From Oegoconia quadripuncta (Eukaryota > Arthropoda > Insecta > Lepidoptera > Autostichidae): a stretch of DNA of 64,000 bases. Positions 23,719 to 36,200 of the stretch are shown here, in pieces. The stretch spans positions 13,889,124-13,953,123 of the forward strand of contig OX438741.1 of NCBI GenBank assembly GCA_949316235.1, given 5' to 3'. A model generated the notes under the pieces. The model was not told the origin of the DNA. It searched no databases and worked only from the letters and a program-made list of their open reading frames with translations. The position numbers and the translations under genes are program-made. Positions within the stretch are counted from its first letter, which is position 1. Each line of letters opens with the position of its first letter.

Positions 23719-24136
23719 TGTTTTTTTTTTTTTTTATATATATGAGAGGGCGGCAAACGAGCATGCGGGTCACCTGATGGAAAGCAATCACCGCCGCCCA
23801 TGGACACCCGCAACACCAAAAGGGTCACAGATGCGTTGCTGGCCTTTGAGGAAGGTGTCCACCCCAGAATAAGTAGGGCAGCCTGAGCGATGAGGGATTC
23901 TCCAGCACTAATAGTGCTGGTACCCTCCGGAGGTACTAACTCTTTAAATACCGCTACCATTCTGGAGAGAGACTGGAAGGTGGGCCTCCGGCGCCCTCGC
24001 TCACCGGACGAAGCGCAGTGACAAAATGCCACTACTCAGACGTCGGTCTTCTGCGAGAGAGTGATACTTCCCCGGTCGAGCCGGCCCATTCATGCTGCAA
24101 GCTAATAGCTTACAGCGTGGCTCTACCACTACTAAA
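23719..24136 (-). repeat. Repeat family C, full length
   Basis: The longest copy, ~400 bp, from a T-run to GTGGCTCTACCACTAC. The 34408-34809 copy begins and ends at the same places, which marks the true ends. GC-rich, with a 5' head (reverse of GGCTCTACCACTAC) and an A-tail. No tRNA-like promoter and no clear ORF. Probably a non-autonomous retroposon. Confidence 0.85.
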
Positions 24137-24736
24137 AATTGTAAATGAAATGCGCACAATGCAGTCCCGCGTTGCGGCGTGCTCAAATGGGTTAGCACTC
24201 AGCTCATGCTGTTGATCGCAGCGCTGGTTTTCAGTGCTTCCAAATGCCTAGTGACGCACGGACGCTACGTCAGTATAATCATGAATAATCATAGTCTGCA
24301 GTGAGTGTATTTTTAACGCGATACGTACTAAGTAACTAAAGAATTATAATTTTTTTATTAAGTGTATTACTTTATTCCTAAACGTCACTATCTACTACAG
24401 TATGCTCTACTTAATCATATTACAAGTAATTAATTATCTCTGTCACTGTAGAGTTGTAATAATAAGCCTTATATTATAATACTAATACGACAAAAATGTT
24501 GTTGAATGTTGAAATTTGTTAAGTAACAAGTTACACTTTCTTGTGCTTAGTTTAAAAATAGAGAAAACAAACCATTCAGTTTTATAAATGAAGAAAACGA
24601 ATGATACATGAGTTACAGGTCGAGTGTTAAAAGTGAACTCAATAATCGTATACATGTTTAGATATTATTTCAACCACTGGGTACAGCAAAAGAGGAACTG
24701 AGTTAGCAACTCAGAATACATCTAAATATCTTTCTA

Positions 24737-25490
24737 GTGGATATCACTTTAGCGAGAGAAATGATAGATCAGAATTCCTATCACGTTTTGAATAAAGATA
24801 TTCAAAGTGTCATTACACCGATAAATATAGTGTTATATATGTATATTCAACCTATGTATGCTATAGTTCATAACGTTGTAACTCCAAAGAACCGCGTTAT
24901 GCACATAACGTCACTCGTAGTAATATTATTATATATATCAACTAACTTTTTAACCCTTGTCAATAATCATTTGAGAAGTATTAATGCTTCACGATTTATA
25001 TATCTCACGTACATACTCGACATTTTGTTCTATGCTATCGTATATATAATAACATATGTTATTGATGTATACCAAAGCGTTGATCAAGTTAATTTCTTAT
25101 TAATAATGCAGAAAGTTATAACACATTTGCTTACCAGAGAAAGGAGCTGATTGACATCAGATTATGGAATTGGATTCACGTATTCATATTTATGTTTTGT
25201 TACATATTGTTTGGATCGTTTCTTGTAAAGGACTATCACGTTATTGACTTGTTATATATGATTTCTTTATCATATTTTGATGCGAATATATTACATACCT
25301 ATCAAATGATGACATTTATCAGCAACTGGATTTATGGATTCACGAAATGAAGATTTACTCGAAACTACGTTTGAATATTAGATATAAAATCTATATAAAT
25401 GATGGAGAGTCGCATTGGAGGAGATTGTACCAAGGGTATTTGTATATATTACAAGCTTTTAATATATATATAAAGATATTCCGGTTTCCA
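24737..25490 (+). pseudogene. GR-4: gustatory receptor pseudogene, exon 1 only
   Basis: Clear relative of exon 1 of GR-2 and GR-3: start MDITLAREMIDQN, then TPINIVLYMYIQPMYAIVHN. The frame is lost at about 25118-25126 (one base missing where the paralogues have three codons after QKV) and again near 25315-25325 (four bases missing where the paralogues have KLLN). The last frame ends LQAFNIYIKIFRFP followed by an intact donor GTAAGT at 25491. No exon 2, 3 or 4 follows before GR-5; the space holds LINE and SINE debris. It therefore cannot make a receptor. Sequencing error is unlikely to explain both breaks plus three missing exons. Confidence 0.9.
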
Positions 25491-25619
25491 GTAAGTATAT
25501 TGTTGATTAATTTTCATAATGTCAAGAACTTTATCTAAATTAGGTGGTTACAGATATCACCACCACTTTTAATGTTATATAATTATTCATATTTATGAAG
25601 TACTGTTCACTTCATGATA

Positions 25620-26085
25620 GTTGTAAAAGTTGAGCTGGTGATGAAATAATTAGGGTATTTGGGAAGTTGTTTACTGGAGACGGCAAATGTGAGGAAGATA
25701 TTGATAGGAGAGTGAAAGGAGGAAACTGTGTGACGTGACGATTGTCAGGCAAGGCAAGACTGGCGATCCATAATGGCGTGTTGGTGCCAACGATGACGTA
25801 TGGGAGCGAATGTTGGGCATGGCAGAAGAAGCATAAGAGCAGAATCGACGCAGTAGAAATGCGTTCACTGCGTAGTATGTGTGGAGTGACTTTGAATGAT
25901 AGGTTAAAGAATTTTGTGATTAGAGAAAGGTATGGCGTGCAAGATGACGTAGTGAGCAAGATAGGAAGAGGTATGTTAAGTTGGTTTAAGTATGGAACGA
26001 ATGAGTGAAAGGAGAATATCGAAAGCAATATATAACGAAAGCGTGAATGGAAGCGTCGGTAAAGGTCGACCAAGAAGATCAATCA
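25620..26085 (+). mobile_element. LINE RT C-terminal region, decayed
   Basis: Open in part: GVLVPTMTYGSECWAWQKKH, then SRIDAVEMRSLRSMCGVTLN, a stop after WFKYGTNE, then a frame-shifted tail rich in ERRISK. This is the palm/thumb end of a non-LTR RT. It sits where exons 2-4 of GR-4 would be expected. Confidence 0.75.
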
Positions 26086-26192
26086 CGAACGAACGAACGA
26101 CGGAAGTCCTATAATTTTCGGCTGAATTAGATTATGATTTCTAGTGGAAAGTTGTTCGTAATCTGGAGTAGAGCAACCGAAAATTGTCGGAC

Positions 26193-26385
26193 CATCTTAA
26201 CTAAATCTGCCGCCAAGCAGCAATGTTAATAGCATTGTTGTGTTCCGGTTGTCAGAAATAAGGTAGCCAGTCCCCCAAATGTATTGGGGTTTCCGGGTCA
26301 GTACGCTTCCACCTTCGAGCTCATCTTCACTTAACATCAGGTGTGATTGAGGTCAAGTACAAACTAACGAGTTTGTACTTAACGA
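26193..26385 (+). repeat. SINE family B, 5'-truncated
   Basis: Starts within the body (CATCTTAACTAAATCTGCCG) and ends at the tail. The tRNA-like head is absent. Confidence 0.82.
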
Positions 26386-26411
26386 AAAAAAATATTATTA
26401 AGCATAAGAAT

Positions 26412-26717
26412 TTTATTATTATGCACAACTGGTTAGCACTTGACCTTAATCACACCGGATGTTAAGCAAAGATAAGGCTGAAGGTGGAAGCATACTGACT
26501 CGGCAACCCCACGTACGAACACGTCGTGCATAAAAAAAAAAATTTTTGCGGGGACTCGCTATCGTATCTCTGACGGCCGGAACACAACAATGGTATTAAC
26601 ATTGATGTTTGGCGGCAGACTTAGATAAGATGGTGGTAGCTAACCCGCGACCTCCGATGCGTAAACGGACTAATATGGAAATTGTACCAATGTGTCCGAA
26701 GGCCTGGCGAGGCGGTT
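26412..26717 (-). repeat. SINE family B, rearranged
   Basis: Reversed, with an internal second tail-like segment (GTACGAACACGTCGTGCATAAA) and a damaged head (GCGACCTCCGATGCGTAAAC). It ends ~190 bp before the GR-5 start. Confidence 0.72.
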
Positions 26718-26910
26718 AATCCATTGTCTAGATTGATAAAGGCGCTACCACATACTTACTATAAGTATTGACAATTAACGTAATGTAATGGTTAAATAAT
26801 TGACTCTGTAAACATTGTGGATGGAATAATTGTATTCCCTTATGAAATTTTACTTGCAGTGCAATTTCAATTTAAGTTGGACGTACTTTAACAGATATAT
26901 TACGCAAATG

Positions 26911-29900
26911 ATGAAGACGAACGTAGTTGGCTATACCGAGATTCTATTACGGAACGTCATTGATAAAGATTTCGAATCAATGATCCTTCCATTAAACGTT
27001 ATGTCTGCAATGACTTTCCAATACAAGTACAGAATCCGGGACAATTTTATAACGTCTAATGATATATTCTCTACCATATTATCCCTAATCAGCCACGGTT
27101 TATTAATTATATTCAATTTCATGCCAGTTGGAGTCATTGTGTATATAATGATCACTCAGAATTTCACATTAATGATGATGACTGTCAGTCTGGTTATTGG
27201 ATCTGTACTGTCAGGTATTGGATTGCTAATAAATTCCATTATAAACTACCAACATAGTAAAAATAATGTTGAAATAATTCTGAGAATCCAATCGGTACAC
27301 AGATTGTGTAAAAGTCTGGGGAGTAATGACAATTTCACAATTTACACGTGGCTGAAAGTTCTGTTGATTCTCGCGTTCAATTTCGTCGGGATCGTATTTT
27401 ATATATACTTATATGGAAACTATACTTTTGTTTATATGCTAATATTTTGTGTCGATGCAAATAATATATTATACGTTTCTGGTATTATGAAATTATTAAA
27501 TAAACAAGTCAATAATTGGATCCGTTTAATGAAGAAAGAACGTGACGGTTGTTATACGAATAATACCATTGACAATTGTGTATTCCACAATAAATTATCA
27601 TACAAAGTTATGTTTAGAGCCTACTTAGATATACTGGAAGCCTTCAATTTATATAAAAAAGTATATCGTATAGTGGTAAGATACATTTTTTGATACGTCT
27701 AAAACGTACGCACTACGTCCAAAATAATCCAAAGTTACGTCTGAAAGTACAAATAAACGGCTGGTATTGCGAAAATACGTTTAGACGTATTTAAAAAAAA
27801 AAGGAGTTCAGTAACTCCATCCTGCTTCATATTTGTATAAATCTAATACTGCGCAGGCAACAAAGTGGGTATTTCCACTTTTTCCCGAAATTAATGGATA
27901 TTTTGAAAACTTAAAACATACAAGGTTATGTTTTGTATACTAAAGCCCGATACATCCCAGTTAGATCATATATTTTGCAATCAATATATCCAGAAAAAAT
28001 AAAATTAAAATAAAAGATTGTTGAGAATTCAGTTACTGTTATTTATTTAAAAACAGTAACAAATAAAGGGGTGGAATTTAAATATAAACTAGAACAAATG
28101 TAAAAAACTGAGGCCGCGAAGCATGGTGCCCAAAACGCTGGCAGCGTTTCCTCGTTGGATGCAGATACTTAAGCGTTGAGCGAGGAAATAATCAGCTCTC
28201 GGGTCACCAGTGACATCGACTAAGCGCTTTGAAATATTAAAGAAAAATAAAAGCGCCCGGCTCCCAAGGACCTAAAGTTTCGACTTCGAAAGCAAAAAGT
28301 TAAAGTTACGTTATGTTTCCGCATGTAGGGTGTTCAGCATTTCTTAATTCAATAAATAATGAAGTAAAAAATATAGCTTCAATTTTTTTAAGCCGAGTCG
28401 ATTCTAATATGTGCCAAACTAAAGTTTACAGCTATGCAATAAATAACCTAATATAACCACTAGATCACGATTGCTTTAATTATTGCTCAAAGATACGTCA
28501 TTCAATATAAAGTACTAGCTTTCCGCCCGCGTCTTCGTTCGCGTGGAAGATTTCATCAAAACCGATTCAGCGAAAAAATTGGCCTATATTATAATCAAGG
28601 TCCTAATCTGTTTCCATCCAAATCCATCCAGCTATTTAATCGTGAAGAGGTAACAAACATACATACACACATACTTTCGCATTTATAATATTAATAGGGA
28701 ATGAAATCATAATAATATTGTAATGAATATGGCCAGAAAATAATAAAATAAAAATTCAATTCAATTCAATTCAATTTATTAATGTGAAACACAGGTATAA
28801 AAGATGTTAGTAAATATTATGGTATACGTAACACTGTGATCTACCATTTTGGCATACAAAAAAAATGGTTAGTTATTTATCTAAGGTAGGTACATAGGCT
28901 TATCTAAGATGGTAGGAAATTTTTGCAAAAAAAAAAACAAATACAAATATATTACAGTAGATACCCATTAGCTTAGTTTCGAAAATTAATATTATAATTC
29001 CATGTCAATTATTAAGGACAATGTTAAGTTTGGAAAATACGATTGAAATTGGTAAATAAAAAATGTCATATTGAAATGAAATTAGATTAAAATTAGAATA
29101 AAAATAGTCATGGAATATTTAACATGAATTATATTCAGTCATTCATACATTATTCAACACAACAAAAATAAAGAATAATTCAGTTAACTGTTATGTTTGC
29201 GCTTGTACAATGTTTACCATTGCGTAATTAGATAAATAATCGCCTTTTTGTGCGATTAATAATGTACGCTGTAATCTATATGTAGTTTTCGTTAATTTGT
29301 TCAATAAAGAGTGCTTATTTGATTAATTGTTTGAATAATTAAGGACAAATATAACCCCAAATTGGATTCTATGCGTGCTTCTGAAACTAATTTCATTATT
29401 CAGGTTTCAGATATACAATAAATAAAGTTGTATATTCAAAACAATTATAACTAATGGACGAAGCAAGTGTGCCTTCGGCCATATCTTTACTTAGCATGAA
29501 TTGAAGTCAAACGCAAACATATTCTGTGTAAATAAAAAACCTTTATCGGAAATTATGACAAACAAAAAAACAAAAAAACATCACCTGATGGAAAGTTATT
29601 ATTACCTACCTATAGTTCGTGGTACAATAGGATTCAAAAGTGCATATCTATTTTAGCTCATGGTTTTGTAAATAATTCAGTTATAATAAATGTGCTGGAT
29701 AAGATTAGTAAACGGTACTTGCCTTAAATACAATGTTGTTCGAATTGATTATGCACTTATGAACCCGATTGTACCTACATCTTCAAATGACGAGGTCAAA
29801 ACTTTGACCACAAATACAAAGGTCACTTGGATGTCTGTTATCTTAATACTATACACTTCCACGCGAACGAAGTCGTGGACGGAAAGCTAATACAAAATAT

Positions 29901-31621
29901 AACCTTATATAATTTGTGTCACTGATTATCAAAATATATAGTGTAGTTGATAGTGGCTCTGGCAGCGTAACCAATGGTTGCGGGTTCGAGTCCCGCGAAG
30001 AGTATATATGTGTGTTAAGCATTCGAACATTCGATGTTTATGTAAATATTTATGTATGTTTATCCGTTATCTAGTATCCATAGTAGAAGCTTTGCTTAGT
30101 TTGGGACTATTTTCGAAATATTTATAATTATTATTTTATTTGTTTAAACAATTATTTTTATTAATTAACTGTATTTCAGATCGCATTTTATTCAATTAAT
30201 ATATTTATACAAGTATTAATGGCAATTGAAATTGTAATTGAATTGAGTTTGTTGGAAAACTTTTCATCTGTGAGTATTTATATACACTCACCACCAAAAG
30301 TGCGTATCCACCTTAAGATCGATATTTGATAACGGCAACTTATCTCTGCTTTACACGCTTACATAATACACCTTTCGAAGGGCCATACATATCGTGTTCC
30401 AACTTTATTATTATAATAATAAATAATAATAATATATTTCGAATTTATTATTATTATTTATTACTGTTTTATTATAATGAGCGGTATTGGTGCAATGAAG
30501 ATTTGTATTCGTATGTACCTCTGCAAACAATTAAAATGTCCGCCTATCAACCAATTGCTTGAAACCATTATATTTTCCAATTTATTCTATTTTAATTCTA
30601 TTTTCAAGCCTTTTATGGAAACCAAAATGTAAACTTCTGCAACTTTAAGCATTGTGCCAATTAATTTAAAAAATTAGATTAATTTCCAATGGTGAATAGC
30701 TTAATAATAGAAAGAGTCAGACCCATAGCTACTTTCAAGATTTTTATAAGATCTTGTCTAATCCGGATATTGCATAATGCTTACGTTGTTTCTTATTCCA
30801 GATTCTGACCAGTACTCTAAACTTTTCTGCTACATTCATTTCTATAAGTTTGTTATTACAATTTTTAATATGCTTGGAATGTGAGAAGTTCTATTTGTCG
30901 ATGGAGAACGTTCAAGCTGTATGCGCATCTATCATAGCTCATGCCAATACCTCAGGTAACTCTCTTGCCAAATTATCATTACTCATAACAATGGTAAAAT
31001 TTTAGTATGAAAAGTTTATTCTCGACTTTAGTATGTAAAAACTATAGACTAAGGTTGGGATCTCCTATTAAGTATACAATATACTTGTTCCAGAAGCGCT
31101 CGCTCTTCCATCTAAATGTTACATTGAAAATAAACTTATGTTTGTTAGCTTAGAAAATAGATGTTTTTATGTATATGCATGAGAGTGAGTTTGTTTGGGG
31201 TATGCGCGTGTGTGTGTTTGCTGAGTGTGATTCAACTTTCTGAACAGCAAAGTCACTGACATAGCCCAGCGTATTAATAAATTGATGTATAAGTGGATAA
31301 GGCACGTAGTTCAAAGAGCTGATAGCTGGTGAGGCATTAAAGTTCTTGAGTGGAGACCATACACACGCAAGTGCAGCGTAGGGCGCCGACCCACAAGTTT
31401 CTCGGCAGTCCTTTAGTTGATAGGATGAATCTCTTTTTAATTTTAATTACTTTTCAGATGGTAGTAAGAAGTTATGTAAGAACATATTTCGCTCCTACAA
31501 GGCAGGATTCAGTAAGCTGAGTGGATGCGGGCTATTTGTTGTGGACGCGACGCTGCCTATGCAAATACTAGACTTACTAACTACATATACTGTGGTCTTG
31601 CTGCAATTTGCTTTACCTTAA
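26911..31621 (+). CDS. Gustatory receptor GR-5 (four exons)
   Basis: Predicted gustatory receptor, 390 aa, first of the second subgroup. Exons: 26911-27675, 30180-30269, 30802-30955, 31458-31621 (TAA); phases 0, 0, 1. The start [13 protein letters not shown] is set by GR-6, which has the same N-terminus; upstream in-frame ATGs from 26830 are probably 5' UTR. Exon 1 has the subgroup hallmark [16 protein letters not shown] and ends KKVYRIV. Exon 2 is 90 nt (TM5, MAIEIVIELS), exon 3 gives TM6 then LECEKFYLS, exon 4 gives TM7 with TYTVVLLQF at 379-387. It is a recent duplicate of GR-6, and shared 5' flank, introns and 3' flank are visible. Poly-A signal candidate at 32067. Ligand unknown. Confidence 0.9.
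28030..28250 (+). repeat. Unassigned dispersed repeat, copy 1
   Basis: About 200 bp, including GCGTTGAGCGAGGAAA, CTCTCGGGTCACCAGTGACA and TCGACTAAGCGCTTTG, recur reversed at 48170-48370. No TIR or tail was identified. Confidence 0.7.
28513..28700 (+). repeat. Dispersed LINE 3'-end repeat
   Basis: CTAGCTTTCCGCCCGCGTCT at the start; TAATCGTGAAGAGGTAAC and TTTCGCATTTATAATATTAA at the end. Shortened relative to 12925-13120. Confidence 0.65.
29941..30127 (+). repeat. SINE family A', partly decayed
   Basis: Variant-head SINE with B-box GGTTCGAGTCCC and body TAGTATCCATAGTAGAAGC. It ends ~50 bp before exon 2 of GR-5. Confidence 0.75.
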
Positions 31622-31649
31622 ATAACTAAATCTACCCAGTTGTGTCGTC

Positions 31650-31985
31650 TTATATCAGTGCTCCTTCTATGTGTGCGGGAGCTGCTGCAGCCATTGCGAA
31701 AAAAGCTACAAACGATGTAAATATTCAACCCTGGGAGATAGTTTCATCATCATCATTAAACCGTTTGGTATCGAGACATTGGGTCCGAGAGGACCTGTAG
31801 CTTAAAACACAGAGCTGTCGCGTACTTTGGCCAACGCATCAGTATTGTCATTCAAAGAAGTAATGCTGCTAGCATTCTGGTTACTCTCCCACATGATAGC
31901 GATCCTGAACACGTTTTCTACCTTGCTCTGATTTCGGGGCTGGATACCTACGTGTTTTGGAGCTTTTTTGTTTTGATTGGTTTTC
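31650..31985 (+). mobile_element. Mobile-element coding remnant, copy 1
   Basis: Frame-shifted piece reading in parts YISAPSMCAGAAAAIA, then ETLGPRGPVA, then NAASILVTLPHDSD. The IQRGNAASI-type string is a recurrent C-terminal segment of retroelement-derived proteins. The same remnant follows GR-6 at 40200-40545, so it was there before the GR-5/GR-6 duplication. Confidence 0.6.
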
Positions 31986-32404
31986 CTCAATTTCTCGAGT
32001 TTTCTATATGCTGAATTTTGGTGTATATAATTTAATAAGTTTATAAGTTTAATTTGTTTTTTTGTGAATAAAATATTAACTCTACCCCTGTGACATCTTG
32101 TTTATTTTATTATTCCTTCCATCCACATTAATGTTCCTTTCGCTAAAGAAGAGATGTCGATAATGGCTATCCATGGACATCAACTGGCCTATAGAATGTT
32201 GTAAACTGAATTGCTCAACAAGAAGAGAAAGTGCCTGGCATAAAAAACATATACAACTGTAAGTGCAAACTTCCCATTTCCTCGTTAGTCTTATATGAGA
32301 ATGAAATATGATACCACATAGCTGCTGGTGGTAGTGTCGACAATTTTTTACGTCAAAATCTTTTAATTCCTTTCATACGATAATCGCCCGTATATAGTGT
32401 AGAA

Positions 32405-32632
32405 AGAAAAGTCGGGCCCTGGAGGGAAACTACCTTAAACTCTTAAGCTCGCTCATTTCATTTAAAGGAGATTCATTCATCATTCCTTTATTTTTAAAAA
32501 GAAACAAAACTGCATTCAAAGATTTTCTAAAACTCGCTTGTCCCGCCCGGGACTGACCAACTAAAATTTAAAAAACCAACACTCCCTATTTTATTATACT
32601 AATACTATTACTGTTATACTAATCGATAGCAT
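32405..32632. mobile_element. Diverged arm of the palindromic transposon
   Basis: Aligns by eye with the arms at 56310-56583 and 56841-57109: GGGAAACTACCTTAAA, TTATTTTTAAAAAGAAACAA, CTGCATTCAAAGATTTTCTA, then CTTGTCCCGCCCGGGACTGA. Only one arm is visible. It lies between GR-5 and GR-6, in a gap (32250-33257) otherwise without features. Confidence 0.5.
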
Positions 32633-33257
32633 TATTATTCAGGATAAAATTTCTCTAACAAACATTTGGTCTTACTCTGAAAAGTGAACATCTAGTACTT
32701 ACTGTTCACTTTCAACAAGTAAAAGAAACGTAACAGTTCTCCTATCTCTCCAACATTCAAAGACTTCGTATGAAGTACACGCTTGCTAATTTGTCGCTAA
32801 GTACTTTGTTGAAATCTTCGAAAAACGCTTAACGGCGGTAAGTTTTAACGGCGATGGCAAACCATGGATATTGTTTCCAGCATTAAACTTATTTAGGATA
32901 TTACTGACCAATTGGGATAGTTGCGTTATCATTCTATCTCCAACATTCTCCTTTACATGTATTTATGTATCAAACGTAATAATCATATTGTAATTATTTT
33001 TTAAAATCCATTGTCTAGACAGACAAAAGCGCGACCAAATATATATATATTTACAATAAGTATAGACAATTAATGTAATGTAATGGTATTGATTCTGTAA
33101 ATATGGAATAATTGGATTGGCTTCTGTTGACCTGGAAACTTTTTCACAATTTTATTTGCAGTGCATTCTCAATTTAAACTGGACGTACCTTAGGCGATAT
33201 ATATTCATTTAATACCTATTTGTAGCATAAAATTTTGAGATATCCTCGATTATAATA

Positions 33258-36200
33258 ATGAAAACGAATGTTGTGGGCTATACCGAGTTTCTACTAAATA
33301 ATGTCATTGATAAAGATTTCGAGTCCATGATTCTTCCATTAAATATTATGGCTGCAGTGACTTTCCAATACAAGTACAGAATCCGGGACAATTTCATAAC
33401 GTCTAATGATATATTATCTACCATATTATCCCTTATAAGTCATGTTTTATTAATCACATTCAGCTTCATGCCCGTTGGAGCACTTGTGTATATGATCAGT
33501 CACAATTTGACATTAACTATGATGAGTTTTAGTTTAATTATTGGATCTGTACTTTCTAGTATTGGATTGCTAATAAATTTCATTATAAACCACCAACATA
33601 GTAAAAATAATGTTGAAATAATTCTGAGAATTCAATCGGTTCACAGATTGTGTAAAAGTTTGAAGAGTAATGACAATTTCACAATATATACATGGCTAAA
33701 TGTTCTATTGCTTCTTGCCTATAATTTCTTTGGGATCGTATTTCATATATATAATTATGGAAATTATACTTTTATATATATTCTGATATTTTGTATCGAA
33801 TCATATAATATATTATATGTTTCCGGTATTATGAAATTATTAAATAAACAAGTCAGCAATTGGATCCTGTTAATGAAGAAAGAACGTGACGGTTGTTCAA
33901 ATTACATCGTTGAAAATTGTATATTTCACAACGAATTGTCATGCAGCGTAATGTTTAGAGCCTACTTAGATATACTGGAAGCTTACAATTTATATAAAAA
34001 AGTGTATCGAGTAGTGGTAAGATACATTTTTTTGATACAACGTTTAAGGTGATACGTCGGTCGACGTCCAAAATAATCCAAAGTTACGTCAGAAAGTACA
34101 AATAAACGGCTGGCTTTACGAAAATACGTTATGTAGAATAACGTATCTTTAGGAAAAAAAGGTAATACCCGTGTGTGCTCTGAAGCTTCATCGCGTACAT
34201 GTTTGTGGTAAGTTAATACTGCTTATTCCATTTCTCGCGCACGCAAAAACATGGGTATCTGCATTTTATTCCAAAACTAATATATACCGGAAGAGTCTTT
34301 TACCGTAAGAAAAAAGTGAAACAGAAGGTATTTGCATAGTTAGTTAAATTTTTCTTTTTAAACCAACATCGAATAAAGCGTACGCGTTTGTAGCCTATTT
34401 TACATAATTTTTTTTTTTTTTTATATGAGAGGGCGGCAAACGAGCATGCGGGTCACCTGATGGAAAGCAATCACCGCCGCCCATGGACACCCGCAATACC
34501 AAAAGGGTCACAGATGCGTTGCCGGCCTTTGAGGAAGGTGTCCACCCCAGAATAAGTAGGGCAGCCTGAGCGATGAGGGATTCTCCAGCACTAATAGTGC
34601 TGGTACCCTCCTGGGGTACTTTAAATACCGCTACCATTCTGGAGAGAGACTGGAAGGTGGGCCTCCGGCGCCCTCGCTCACCGGACGAAGCGCAGTGGCA
34701 AAATGCCACTACTCAGACGTCGGTCTTCTGCGAGAGGGTGGTACTTCCCCGGTCGAGCCGGCCCATTCATGCTGCAAGCTAATAGCTTACAGCGTGGCTC
34801 TACCACTACATTAATTAAATAATTACATCATTAACTTAAATTAAATAAATAAAGAAAATTTGGAGAAAATATGCGTTACAAATAAATTACACATGATAGA
34901 TACCCTACAAATCCCGCCAATGGCATATCAATCTATTGCCGGCGCGTGCGTTTTTGAAAAAAAAACTACCTATGCCAATAACTTCTATTTCACTTACCTA
35001 ATATGCCCTATTATTTTCCTTGCGGGAAAAAAATCACCCGGTATATTTTGAAAACTCGAAACATTATATAAGCATTTTTTTTTTATGATTAACTGGATAT
35101 GCATTTGACCACAATCTCACCTGATGAAAAGTGACGTATGACGGAAGATGAAGCACGTGATCTCAGTAGATTTCCATTCACCCTGGTCTTGAAGATCCCA
35201 AGGTTGTAAGATTCATGATAGACTGACGCCGGTAAGGAGTTCCATGCCTTGGCAAGTACATTCGCATTATGAATGAAGTCGAACCGCTTAGTGCGAATGT
35301 TCGGTATGTTAACTACATACCTACTAGATCATAATCGCTTTAATTATTACCCAATGATTCGTCATTCTATTCTATTTACTGACTAACTTTGGATTGTTTT
35401 TCTATCGAGTAAATTTCTAGGAATCGTGTTTTTGGAACATTATGGCCACATGAGGCCTGTAATTTATTTATTATAATTAATACAAAAGTGAATGCTATCT
35501 AACTTATATTATAAATACGAAAGTTTGGATGTCTGTTTGTTTATTGTAAATTTGGTATATAGGTAGAACATATACCCTGGATTAAGACATAGAATATTTT
35601 TTAATCCGATAAAGTTGGTACTTCCGACGGGATAAACAAATGAAACATCTGCGATAAACCTATTAGACGTAGGCGAAGCCACGGCGGAAAACTAGTTGTT
35701 AATAAAGTGGGGCTGGTTCTAAACCATGTGAGATCTAATCGCCCCTTAATAAATGCTTTACAATAACACAAGAGCGAAGCTTTGCGTCACTATTGACAAT
35801 CGTAAACATGAACGAAACAGAAAACTATTACGCCAGACAGCACAACGATTCTAATTAAAATAAGATTATACGAAACTATTAAAATAAGATATTGTTATTA
35901 TGGTTAGTCTGTGAGGTATATCTATGGGCCTTAGTTGCCTGAAAATAAATGTTTTTATTATTAAAATTACTGACTGTCAGGTGGCCACTGTTCTGATACA
36001 AATCCACTAATCCGCATTAGCATCTACCCACTCCCAGCCCAGTGATGAGGCTGTGCGTCAACAGTGGGACGTGTAAAGGTGACGATGATGATGAAATGAG
36101 GGCTGTTAAATTTATGGCTTACATTACCATGATAGCAGGCCTATGTGACCTCTGTATTTAAGGTCAAAGTGTTAGAGGCAAGTACATTCGGGTTCAAAGT

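Larger units (their letters stand above)
27676..30179 (+). other. GR-5 intron 1 (2.5 kb)
   Basis: Starts with ~100 bp also found at the start of GR-6 intron 1 (CCAAAATAATCCAAAGTTAC). It then holds a dispersed repeat (28030-28250), a LINE 3' end (28513-28700), a reversed LINE tail near 28755-28870 (ATTCAATTTATTAATG) and a SINE A' at 29941-30127 just before exon 2. Confidence 0.65.
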
